Part shown: piece by piece, positions 47,726 through 57,836 of the stretch
Layout of the letters: every line of letters starts with the position of its first letter
How positions within the stretch are numbered: position 1 is the first letter of the stretch
NCBI GenBank assembly: GCA_025667525.1
Contig: CM046874.1
Coordinates: 281,900,880 to 281,964,879, forward strand
Length of the DNA: 64,000 nt
Origin: Glebionis coronaria
Taxonomy: Eukaryota > Streptophyta > Magnoliopsida > Asterales > Asteraceae
Direction: 5' to 3'
Notes under the pieces: model-generated
The model's input: only the letters and a program-made list of their open reading frames with translations
What the model was told of the DNA's origin: nothing
Database searches by the model: none
Position numbers and translations under genes: made by a program

Positions 47726-48227
47726 TGATAGGTGTGTAAACACCCATCCTTTTTACCACTTAATTACAATAAGAACCGAGCCAAAACGTGTATTTTATGT
47801 CTTTTATGTCGGAATTATGCGTGTTTTGTGTTTTTGTTGTGATTTAGGACTAAATTGTGAAAAGTGGAGAAAACACGGCATTCACGGGCTTTTATTGAAG
47901 AAAAATATGAAAGATGAAGTCAAGAAGTCAAGAGTGCAAAAAGAACGGAAGTCCAAGACCAATTATGAAGATTTATCGAAGAAAAAGTCGAAAGAAGGAA
48001 GTTTACTTAAAGCCGAAGAACTCAAGTCTACTTTATTGAAGAATTAAAAGACGAGTTCAAAGAAATCCCGAGCCAAAAGTCATTAAAGTCCAAGATTAAA
48101 GAAGATTTAAAGGCTTAAGGACTAATGTTGCAATTAACAAAGAGATTAAGAAGGAAGGGCCTAATGATGCAATTAAGAGAAAATGAAGGAGGGGAGGAAG
48201 CTTCCTAAGCACCCCTTAATCCTCCCC

Positions 48228-48236
48228 TATATATAG
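48228..48236 (+). promoter_or_regulatory. TATA box of element C
   Basis: TATATATAG after CCTCCCC, with a UTR-like pyrimidine-rich stretch downstream. The same site in the 3' LTR is at 55456-55464. Confidence 0.6.
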
Positions 48237-49387
48237 ATTAGTTCTTAATCATTTTCATTTTGTTGACTAATCGTGACAATTAGTTCTTCCACCTTTACTT
48301 TCATGCACCTTTAATTACTTGCACCTTTAATTACATGTCTTGCACCTTATTTACCATTTAATTTCAAGTAAGTTTTTAATTCTCGCACCTTTACTTTATC
48401 TTGTTGATCTCATTCTACCTTTCTTTAATCTTTGATTTATATGCTTTTCGTCTTGTTTATTTGTTTAAAGATTACATTTTTATGCTTGTGATTGTTTTGG
48501 ATCATTGATTTTCATAGCTTATTTTGTTTATTTTCAAGTTTATAAAGTTTTTATAAAAGTTATTTTTATATAAAAGTTTGTTTTTCGTAAAGCTTATTCA
48601 TTTCGTGTTTTAAAAGTCTTTAAATTTCTGTTTAATAGCTTTTTCTTAATCGGTTTGCTTTAGGATTTTCGTGGTTTGCTTATTAGAGTTATAGCTTATT
48701 GTTCTAGCTTATTTTGTGTACTTTTCTCTGTTTTCCGATCTTGACAATCGGAAAAGGGTTTCACATTCCGACCAACACTCCACTGCTTGGTCGGAAAAGG
48801 GTTTACAACTTTCCGATTGGGATTGTGTTGATATTCCGATCTGAAGGAGACTTTGGTATTCCGATCAGTGTGAGTTTTGGGCATTCCGATTGGGACTAGT
48901 GACAAGATTCCGATTGATGGTCAATTCGACATTCCGATCGAGGTGTTCTTTTGGTTATTCCGATCAGAGTGAGTGACAGCATTCCGATTATAATTCCGAT
49001 TAGCATTCCGACCAAGGTCTACCCCGTATTCCGATCACAAGTAAGTTTATATTCCGATTGGGGTTTGTCTGGATATTCCGATCTGGGGTAAGTGACATAT
49101 TCCGATTGGTTTTCTGATTAATATTCCGATTTAGGGGTAAGCTAACATTCCGATGAATATATTTCGACGATGGGTTTATTTTTCATGTTTTGCCTTGTTT
49201 AATTTTTTAGCTTATGTTTTTATACTTTGTCCATTTTTAATTCTCGTCACGCTTTATTTTAAGTCATTTAATTAATTTACTTTCAAAATTTTTAATATTG
49301 CTCACCTTTCTTTTAAATTAGATTTAGATTTATTTTCACGCTGTTTTATTATAACGCACATTTACTTTAATTGTTTTGCACATTTAA

Positions 49388-49401
49388 TATACTACAACGA
49401 C
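49388..49401 (-). other. 14-nt complement of the tRNA-Asp 5' end in U5 of C
   Basis: The sense strand reads TATACTACAACGAC, the exact complement of tRNA-Asp bases 1-14, 107 nt before the LTR end and about 110 nt before the primer site for the same tRNA. Confidence 0.6.
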
Positions 49402-49510
49402 AACATTTTTGTTCCACCAAAATAAAACTGAGTCACATAGAGAACCTAGATCAATTCGATTAGACCACGAGAACGATAATTTTCTTACTAGGTAAAAACC
49501 TTGTATCAAA

Positions 49511-49525
49511 TGGCGCCGCTGCCGG
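49511..49525 (+). other. Primer binding site of element C (tRNA-Asp)
   Basis: TGGCGCCGCTGCCGG, two bases after the LTR, one mismatch to the complement of the tRNA-Asp 3' end. Confidence 0.85.
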
Positions 49526-49763
49526 CTCTTTTCGTAAAGATTAATGGTTTTCTGTGAGAGATGCGTTGCTTTTTGGGATCCGTTCATTCATGAGCGTTAT
49601 TTTTCTTGCCTAAAAAATTCAAAAAAAAAAAATCACAAAAATTAAAAAATTGATAAAAATCCATAAAAATTAAAAATTTCAAAAATCCAAAAATATTTTA
49701 TCTTTATCGTGTATATATATTGTCTTTGTGTTTGGTTTTGTTTTCTTTTGCATTTTCAGGTGT
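49526..49763 (+). other. 5' leader of element C, possible leader intron
   Basis: A GTAAAGATT donor-like site lies just after the primer site (about 49535), and TTTTGCATTTTCAG|GTGT forms a good acceptor ending at 49759, five bases before the gag ATG. Splicing is only a possibility. Confidence 0.4.
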
Positions 49764-52700
49764 ATGCCTACTAGATCTTCTAATTATCAAGAGCCCGAGA
49801 CTCAAGAAGATTTAGCTATGTCAGGTGTAAACAACAATAATCCACCGCACCTTAATAATAACAACAATGTTCTTCCACAGCCCGATCTTCGGACCATGGA
49901 GGAGCTTTGTCAACCTACAATGTTTGGACGAGGAGGACCGATTGCGCCGATGCAAATCAACGCTCCTGAGTTTTCGTTGAAGCACCACATGATTCAGCAA
50001 GTGCAAACTAACCCATTCCGTGGATTGCCTGATGATGATGCCAACAAACACCTTGACAAGTTCATTACAATCACCCAAAGCATGAAGTTGGCTGGTGCCA
50101 CAATGGATGAACTTCGCCTACAACTCTTTCCACATACTTTATTACATCATGCCGAGAAATGGTTTGATCGTCTTCCGAAGAATTCTATCCACACTTGGGA
50201 TGACATGACTCAACGCTTTTTGTCGCGCTACTTTCCACCATCCATGGTCACGAGCCTTCGTAATCAAATCAGCGGTTTCATGCAAGATCCCGATGAATCT
50301 CTTTTTGATGCTTGGGAGAGATATAATGTCTTGATTGATCGATGTCCAAACCACAACATGCTACCTGTGACCTTAATTGATACTTTCTACAACAGTTTGA
50401 CTTTTCGTGATCGGGATATGATCAATGCAGCCGCCGGTGGCACATTCATGAAAAGGAGACCCGAGGAGTGTAGAGAGCTAATTTAGAACATGACTACTCA
50501 CCACAAAAACTGGGATTCCTCCGCTTCTTCAAGGAACCACCCGAGAGTCAATGTTTCCTCTACTTCAACAAACCCTGATATGACCGAACTCACCCGTGTG
50601 CTGACTGAAATGAGCAGAAGTATGCAACTCTTAGCTTCAAACCAACAACAACAAGTTAAAGCTGTTGCTACTCCTTGTGAAACATGCGGCGGTCCACACC
50701 CATACACCGACTGTCCTTCGACACAAGGAAATCCGGAAAATGTGTATGCAGCTTATGGTAATTATTCACCGGAAAATTACCAAGCTCGACCTCAAGGGGA
50801 TAGAAATCTGCTGAGTTACCGATCAAACAATTACCTTTCACCCGGTTTTTCTCCTCAAAACCAAAACCCCGCCAACAACTACAATAGAAGCAACCAAATC
50901 CCACCTAGAGCTTCTAATCCTTATCAACCACCCACTCAACAACTCCCACCCATTAACCCCGATGTTCACACCATTATGAGAACCCACGGTGAGCAAATCA
51001 AGAACCTGCAGAGCCAAATTATCAATCTGAAAGGAGATATTACCAAGCAAGGAAATGAGATTAGATCTGAACTTTGAGATAATCTTCAATCCTCCATCAG
51101 CACTCAAACGAATGATATCAAGAATATGCTGGCTAGTTTCTTGCCCCCTGCTCAACCTTCTACTTCGAGTTCTCTACCTTCAAACACCGTCACTAATCCG
51201 CAAGCCAATGTGAGTGCTATTACTACTCGTAGTGGAGTCACCATAGTAGGACCACCAATCCCACCCCCATCATCTACACCTCCTCCACCACCATGTGTCC
51301 CTACTCCTCCTACACCTAGTATTAGTGCACCATTACCGTCTCCGCCTCGCCATGACGATGTACCTAGGAAAGACCCTTCAACATCTCAACCTTTACTTAC
51401 ACCTGCACCTTCCCCACCCAAACCCAATATCCCTTATCCCTCTCGATTAGGCAAGACCAAAATGCTAACCAAGGAGGACTCCGAAGTGACACGCTATGTG
51501 AAGATGATTTCTCAAATGAACTTCAACATTAGCTTTCTTGAAGCACTTGTCCACATGCCCAAATTTGTTAAAGCATTTAAGGAATTGCTTAACAAGAAGG
51601 AGAAGCTGATTGAACTCGCCAACACACGCTTAAATGAAAACTGCTCTGCAGTTATTCTTAAAGAACTTCCGGAAAAGCTTGGAGATCCCGGTCGTTTTGT
51701 GTTGCCTTGCGTGTTCAACAAAACTGAAGAATTTACTGCCCTTGCTGATCTCGGGGCTAGTATTAATTTGATGCCTTTGAGTGTTTGGAAAACACTATCA
51801 TTGCCCGACCTCACTCCAACAAAGATGACTCTTGAACTTGCTAATCGCACCCTCGCTTACCCCGTTGGTATAGCCGAAGATGTGTTCATCAAAGTTGGCA
51901 CATTTACTTTCCCGGTCGATTTCGTCTTTGTTGATTATGAAATGGACCCTCATATTCCTTTAATACTTGGTCGGCCATTCTTGAGAACCGGACAAGCTTT
52001 AGTAGATGTGACCGAAGGTGAGTTAATCTTAAGAGTCGGGGATGATGCACAAGTTTTTAAAATGGGGAAGCTTACAAGTACAACCTTTGGAGGCTGTGAA
52101 TCAGTGAATATGATTAATGTACTCGATGAATTTACCGTCAACGACAATCCTCTATTCGACTCTTGCATCGATAATCCACTTTTTCAAGATGATGTGGATG
52201 ATTCTCGCTCCACTTTGGACGCTTCTCCTATTTATGATTCTCCACCGATCTTTGATGCTTATGATGATGATTCTAGCTCAGATTCGGATGATTTTGATGA
52301 TTGTACTTCTGAGTATCCTGATCTGCCCACGTATGATGATTTCGATGAGGCTGATACTCTTTCGAGCGATTCTTCACATGATGAAGACCCTCCGCCATCA
52401 CTCGATCCTACTTTGGACGATTACTCATTTGAGGAAGATTTCTCTACGTTTCTCAACACTTACTTCCCTCATGAGAGTGATGCCCCTCCTTTGGACTTTG
52501 AAGATTATCGTCTTGATCCTACTTTGGATTTGAAGCACATTCTTTCAAAGGAGAAGAAACCGGTCGACACCAATATCTGCAGCACGTATGAGTTAACACC
52601 TCTTTGTCCCCCTTCTGAGGACGAGGTTGTGCTTCTTCGCGGATCTTCTTCCCATTCTGCTGAGCCTGAGTGCTATTTTCCCTTAAAGGAAAAGGTGTTC

Positions 52701-52949
52701 AATCCCGGTATTGACATTCTGCAGCCATCTCAGTATCCACCTGATGAAATAAAAGGAAATATCTTTGGAACTTATGGAAATCTGCTTGCACCACTTCAAC
52801 CTTGCTTCCACCGTGCTCCATCACTGCTTAAGGGAACCTTGCCTACTCTTCTTTGGCTTGCCTTGTTCGCCTTAAGCTTGTGCTATTTGATGGACGAAAA
52901 CTATGTCTTTGATCCCGGTGGATATGTTTCATGCTTCTCCCTACGATGA
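49764..52949 (+). pseudogene. gag-protease with acidic/hydrophobic C-terminal extension of element C (two stops)
   Basis: A single frame from MPTRSSNYQEPE. Gag: LQLFPHTLLHHAEKWFDRLP at about residues 125-145 and a short knuckle CETCGGPHPYTDC near 305-317. A Pro-rich linker follows, then the protease with ALADLGASINLMP (Asp about 662) and ILGRPFL. The extension is acidic (DDSSSDSDDFDD), then FLNTYFPHE, CYFPLKEKVF and a hydrophobic segment (LLWLALFALSLCYL) ending NYVFDPGG near the stop. TAG at 50484-50486 replaces a Glu codon and TGA at 51075-51077 replaces an Arg codon, compared with D. No polymerase or integrase. The extension is shared with A, so it is not random sequence. Its function is unknown to me; a membrane- or particle-related role is only a guess. 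Confidence 0.88.
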
Positions 52950-54938
52950 TCAAGGTCGAGTCAGGCTCACGACTCGGTAAACAAAAACCAAGTGCTTCTT
53001 GGGAGGCAACCTATGCATCTATCTTTTCGCTTTCTTTATCATAAGTGTAGGGGGGACCTTTGGTTTGCTATTTCCTCTCCTCTCTTAATCAGGGATTCGA
53101 GCGCTCAATGATCCACTCTTGATGATTCTTGACGACCCGTGATTCCGTGTTCACTTCTTCCCGGTTCTATCCTAAACTCTTTTCGATTCACTATTTTATA
53201 TTCTCTCAATATTAAAATAGGAATTTCTTTAGTTGTCTCTTCCTTAGCGAGATTTAAACAAAGTGCACAATGTCCTAAGTGTAGGGGAGTTTACTCCCAC
53301 ATGCTTAAACATTGAGGACAGTGTTTATCTTAAGTGTAGGGGGGACTTATATCGAAGTTAAGTGGCCTTTTCCTTGTATTTGTCCTCATTTTAACCGGAA
53401 AATCAATTTTTCGACATTTTTCAAAATTTTTGATCTATTTTGGCCTATTAGTTTTTCCCTTTGTATAGTTATTTTCTTTCCTTATTAGAATAATTTTTAA
53501 TAAAGTGGTTTTAATTTTCAAACATTGTGAATCTTTTGACTCAACCCGAGTTTACTTATCTAAGTTACTCTAGCTAGTATCCTTAACGTGTTTAAGTCAA
53601 GTTTTGCTAGGCTTTTATATAGGGAGCTATAAAACACGAAAGTCTTAACTCTCACGGGTTAAGAACTAGAACTTTTCGCAAGTTCCTATAATTGATCCTA
53701 GAGAGTCGTTTATCAAGGGAACTTTAAAATGCGATTTCTAAAACATGAAAAAGTCTAAGAATTTGCAAGATCCTATAGGCGACTCGAAAACCCAAAACTT
53801 TGATTTAATAGGCTAAGCATCCACGAGTCTCATTCCTTGAGATTTTAAACTGTGGAGAACGAGAGATGATAGAGTCAATTATAAGTTTGGTATTCTTTCG
53901 TGAATTTATGTGAGTTAATTATAAGCCTATTCTCCCATCGCTTGCTAATAAATTTATCTGCAATAAATAAGGTTGTACGATTTGAAAAGTTACTTAGCTT
54001 CTAGTTGCTCGGTATGGATTAGAGTTCATAGCCAAGGCATAACTTATTGATGCGGGATGCGAAGATTGGCGAGTCCAAAAAGGTCCTAACAAGACATGAG
54101 GGCTATATTTTGTTGCTAAAGATCCAAAGTGATGTGAAGAATCATTTATCAAAAATCAATATGAAGGATCGAGACACACGACAAAAAGCAAAAACTCCCC
54201 AAAAGTCATGGAGAAGTGTATCCGAAAAGACCCTAGCAAGGTATGAGGATAAATAGATCCAAGTCATAAAAGGAGGCGGATCGTTGTATATCAAAGTCCA
54301 AAATAAAGATTGGAGAAAAATGAAGAAGTCGTGGTCCAAGTATGAATCTCTCAAAACTTCAAGTGAAGAATTCCATTATGAAGAGAAGACCATAATTTCA
54401 TGAACGTCTCTCAAGGTTTGAAGTATGAAGTCGCTACCAAATATCGGTCCGAGAAAGGTCTCAAATCGCGAAGCGAGTTATGCCAAGATATGAACTTTAT
54501 GAGGTCCCGAGAAGCAGTTTTAAAAGATTTTGTCCTTTAGCTAACTATTGATTAAATCGTTCACTTTATTTTCGGACTAAATAACTATCGAAATAAGTCA
54601 ACAATGCATCTTCGTGATCATTCAAGACAATAATAAAATATAAGAGATACACCTAGGAATAAGGGAGTCTAAGTGAATAATTGGCCCACATGAGTCCGTG
54701 TTAGTTTGCTAACTTATAATAACAATGATCTCGTTTTTAAGCTTGGTTTGGAGAAAGTGAAAACTTGAGGATGATGATTATTCATGACATTTCCAAAACC
54801 CAAGGTATGCTTTTGATTTCTTTACTTTAATGTTTATAGTTTTCTATCTCTTTAATAAAGGCCACTATGGATTGATTATGATGAAAAGTGTAAACGTGCT
54901 TTGTAACTAATGCATTGCATGAGGACATTGCAATGGTC
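52950..54938 (+). other. 3' noncoding region of element C with repeated polypurine motifs
   Basis: 2 kb without a supported ORF. AAGTGTAGGGG-type motifs occur at 53043-53055, 53277-53287 and 53332-53344, the same word as the true polypurine tract at 54939. Two hairpins lie between the middle ones. Confidence 0.65.
53285..53327 (+). other. Conserved double hairpin in the 3' noncoding region of C
   Basis: GGGAG/CTCCC with a TTTA loop (53285-53298), and TAAACATTG/CAGTGTTTA with an AGGA loop (53306-53327), where one changed base leaves a G-U pair. Flanked by polypurine-like motifs. Confidence 0.55.
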
Positions 54939-54952
54939 AAGTGTAGGGGATT
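54939..54952 (+). other. Polypurine tract of element C
   Basis: AAGTGTAGGGGATT directly before the 3' LTR. Confidence 0.85.
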
Positions 54953-56764
54953 TGATAGGGTTTGTAAACACCCATCCTTTTTACCACTTAATTACAATAA
55001 GAACCGAGCCAAAACGTGTATTTTATGTCTTTTATGTCGGAATTATGCGTGGTTTGTGTTTTTGTTGTGATTTAGGACGAAATTGTGAAAAGTGGAGAAA
55101 ACACGGCATTCACGGGCTTTTATTGAAGAAAAATATGAAAGATGAAGTCAAGAAGTCAAGAGTGCAAAAAGAACGGAAGTCCAAGACCAATTCTGAAGAT
55201 TTATCGAAGAAAAAGTCGAAAGACAGAAGTTTACTTAAAGCCGAAGAACTCAAGTCTACTTTATTGAAGAATTAAAAGACGAGTTCAAAGAAATCCCGAG
55301 CCAAAAGTCATTAAAGTCCAAGATTAAAGAAGATTTAAAGGCTTAAGGACTAATGTTGCAATTAACAAAGAGATTAAGAAGGAAGGGCCTAATGATGCAA
55401 TTAAGAGAAAATGAAGGAGGGGAGGAAGCTTCCTAAGCACCCCTTAATCCTCCCCTATATATAGATTAGTTCTTAATCATTTTCATTTTGTTGACTAATC
55501 GTGACAATTAGTTCTTCCACCTTTACTTTCATGCACCTTTAATTACTTGCAGCTTTAGTTACATGTCTTGCACCTTATTTACCATTTAATTTCAAGTAAG
55601 TTTTTAATTCTCGCACCTTTACTTTATCTTGTTGATCTCATTCTACCTTTCTTTAATCTTTGATTTATATGCTTTTCGTCTTGTTTATTTGTTTAAGATT
55701 ACATTTTTATGCTAGTGATTGTTTTGGATCATTGATTTTCATAGCTTATTTTGTTTATTTTCAAGTTTATAAAGTTTTTATAAAAGTTATTTTTATATAA
55801 AAGTTATTTTTATATAAAAGTTTGTTTTTCGTAAAGCTTATTCATTTCGTGTTTTAAAAGTCTTTAAATTTCTGTTTAATAGCTTTTTCTTAATCGGTTT
55901 GCTTTAGGATTTTCGTGGTTTGCTTATTAGAGTTATAGCTTATTGTTCTAGCTTATTTTGTGTACTTTTCTCTGTTTTCCGATCTTGACAATCGGAAAAT
56001 GGTTTCACATTCCGACCAGCACTCCACTGCTTGGTCGGAAAAGGGTTTACAACTTTCTGATTGGGATTGTGTTGATATTCTGATCTGAAGGAGACTTTGG
56101 TATTCCGATCAGTGTGAGTTTTGGGCATTCCGATTGGGACTAGTGACAGGATTCCTATTGATGGTCAATTCGACATTCCGATCGAGGTGTTCTTTTGGTT
56201 ATTCCGATCAGAGTGAGTGACAGCATTCCGATTATAATTCTGATTAGCATTCCGACCAGGGTCTACCCCGTATTCCGATCACAAGTAAGTTTATATTCCA
56301 ATTGGGGTTTGTCTGGATATTCTGATCTGGGGTAAGTGACATTCCGATTGGTTTTCTGATTAATATTCCGATTTAGGGGTAAGCTAACATTCCGATCAAG
56401 GTCTGATCGGAATATATTCCGACGATGGGTTTATTTTTCATGTTTTTCCTTGTTTAATTTTTTAGCTAATGTTTTTATACTTTGTCCATTTTTAATTCTC
56501 GTCACGCTTTATTTTAAGTCATTTAATTAATTTACTTTTCAAAATTTTTAATATTGCTCACCTTTCTTTTAAATTAGATTTAGATTTATTTTCACGCTCT
56601 TTTATTATAACGCACATTTACTTTAATTGTTTTGCACATTTAATATACTACAACGACAACATTTTTGTTCCACCAAAATAAAACAGAGTCACATAGAGAA
56701 CCTAGATCAATTCGATTAGACCACGAGAACGATAATTTTCTTACTAGGTAAAAACCTTGTATCA
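54953..56764 (+). repeat. 3' LTR of element C
   Basis: 1812 bp. Same content as the 5' LTR, with a small tandem duplication (TTATTTTTATATAAAAG, about 55787-55820) and the full ATTCCGAT array (about 55976-56425). The tRNA-Asp complement is at 56644-56657. Confidence 0.93.
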
Positions 56765-57498
56765 GATGAACATGACTAGATCTTTAGGAGGAGGTGATCT
56801 TCATCAATGCTACATCTTTAATCACATCACGAGTGTGTGAGTGATCTTCTCTTTGGAAAAGGTAAAGAAGGAGATCAAGAGGATAATCATGAGTAAACAT
56901 ACTTAACACATTAAATGATCATTTACAAATGACTAGGATTAGAACGGAGAAAGAAGGCTGAAGAAGATGTCTAAAAACGGTTGATAAGAATGCAGATTTG
57001 ATTCACTATTTATAGGACAAACATCCAACGGCTATATCTGCCCGCGGTTCCTTATTGGCACCCGCGGTTCCTTATCGATAAGGAACCGCCATAGGTGCTA
57101 AGGTACTGCTGGCGTAGACTCCGCTCCTTTTTGTCTTTTAGTGAATTTGAAATATCTGAGGCTGTTTAAACCTTCAAAGATATTCTTATGGCATATGGAA
57201 TATGCCATATTCAATTTTGCATTTTCATTTTAATAAAACATTTTCTTAAAAATAAAGTTTATTAAAAATATTTTGTAATGTTTGACAAAAGTGAGTTTTA
57301 AGGCTTATCACTTTTATGATCACTAAGCATGATTAAGATATGTTAGTGTAATGATTATTACCTTGATGATAGTGTTTGTTAGATAATTCGTTTTATGATT
57401 TTGTTTGACAATAAACGTCTTTGTAATTTGTCGTGATCAAAACTAAGAAAGATTAATTAATACTAACAATGTTTTTAGGCATTGCTTATGCATTAACA
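56765..57498 (-). repeat. 5' LTR of element B, second part (after C insertion)
   Basis: Continues 46812-47725 after the duplicated GATGA and matches about 39780-40514. It includes the U3 palindrome and TATA box. Confidence 0.9.
57006..57089 (-). promoter_or_regulatory. U3 promoter of element B: palindrome plus TATA box
   Basis: A perfect 26-bp palindrome at 57064-57089 (half-site GCGGTTCCTTATC) with a direct half-site copy next to it, and minus-strand TATAAATAG at 57006-57014, 50 bp downstream. A UTR-like stretch follows on the minus strand. Confidence 0.7.
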
Positions 57499-57836
57499 AA
57501 GATCATAATAACACAAATATAATTAATCGAATTAGGGCTACGTACCTTTACGCTAAAGCAAATCCACAAGATAAAGAACGATTAACCAATTAGAGTTTAT
57601 AACGATCACCACCAAGATATAGTCTAAAGTAAGACTATATTATATTCTTGTACACACGTAATACAACGAGCTAACCGTGATTCTAGCACGTATAAACCGA
57701 GCTTCTATGCTAGTGGAAAATCTACCCAACAACCCTAGAGAGGGGCTAGGACTAGACTATAAGTAAAAACGAAAGAACACAAAAACCAACCGAAACCCTT
57801 TGTGGGTTGTGTGTTGCGATCGCAAAAGAGAGAAGA
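57499..57836. other. Flank between B and I, unclassified
   Basis: Begins with the AAGAT duplication of B and joins 38855 if B is removed. Contains TAGCGGAAGCG-type and CCCTAGAGAGGGGCTAGG sequence that may be retroelement-derived. I see no gene. Confidence 0.4.

Larger units (their letters stand above)
47726..49508 (+). repeat. 5' LTR of element C
   Basis: 1783 bp. TATATATAG at 48228-48236 is the likely TATA box, with a perfect 12-bp palindrome AGGAAGCTTCCT at 48196-48207 upstream. The ATTCCGAT array spans about 48733-49172, with a deletion of roughly 24 bp near its end relative to the 3' LTR. The tRNA-Asp 5'-end complement is at 49388-49401. Confidence 0.93.
47726..56764 (+). mobile_element. 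Element C: gag-protease LTR retrotransposon, sister of D, inside B
   Basis: A 9039-bp element on the plus strand with LTRs TGATAGG...TGTATCA, tRNA-Asp primer site, polypurine tract and target duplication GATGA. Coding capacity is gag-protease plus a conserved C-terminal extension only. It has the same layout as D and forms with it a 9-kb inverted repeat. The frame is continuous over 1062 codons, stop included, apart from two nonsense codons. The family would need polymerase and integrase from a partner element. Confidence 0.93.
38856..57498 (-). mobile_element. Element B: Copia/SIRE-like non-autonomous LTR retrotransposon, interrupted by C
   Basis: Minus-strand element with LTRs of about 1.65 kb (plus-strand ends TGTAGAAAC...GCATTAACA) and a target duplication AAGAT. 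The minus-strand tract AAAAATGGGGAGAT before TGTTAATGC, the Met-type primer site, and a poly-C run near the LTR end are all hallmarks of Copia/SIRE elements as I know them. The 6.3-kb interior has no gag or pol but holds three decayed genes (41218-41782, 42493-43113, 43910-44786), each behind a promoter-like region with a GC-rich palindrome. Its 5' LTR is split at 47725 by C. Without C the element would be about 9.6 kb. Confidence 0.85.

Noticed and set aside
52117..52533. 138-codon Met/Leu/Ile-rich ORF in C (and its D counterpart 33595-34011)
   Set aside because: Shadow frame over the Asp/Ser-rich extension; its composition follows from GAT/ATG codons in the real frame.
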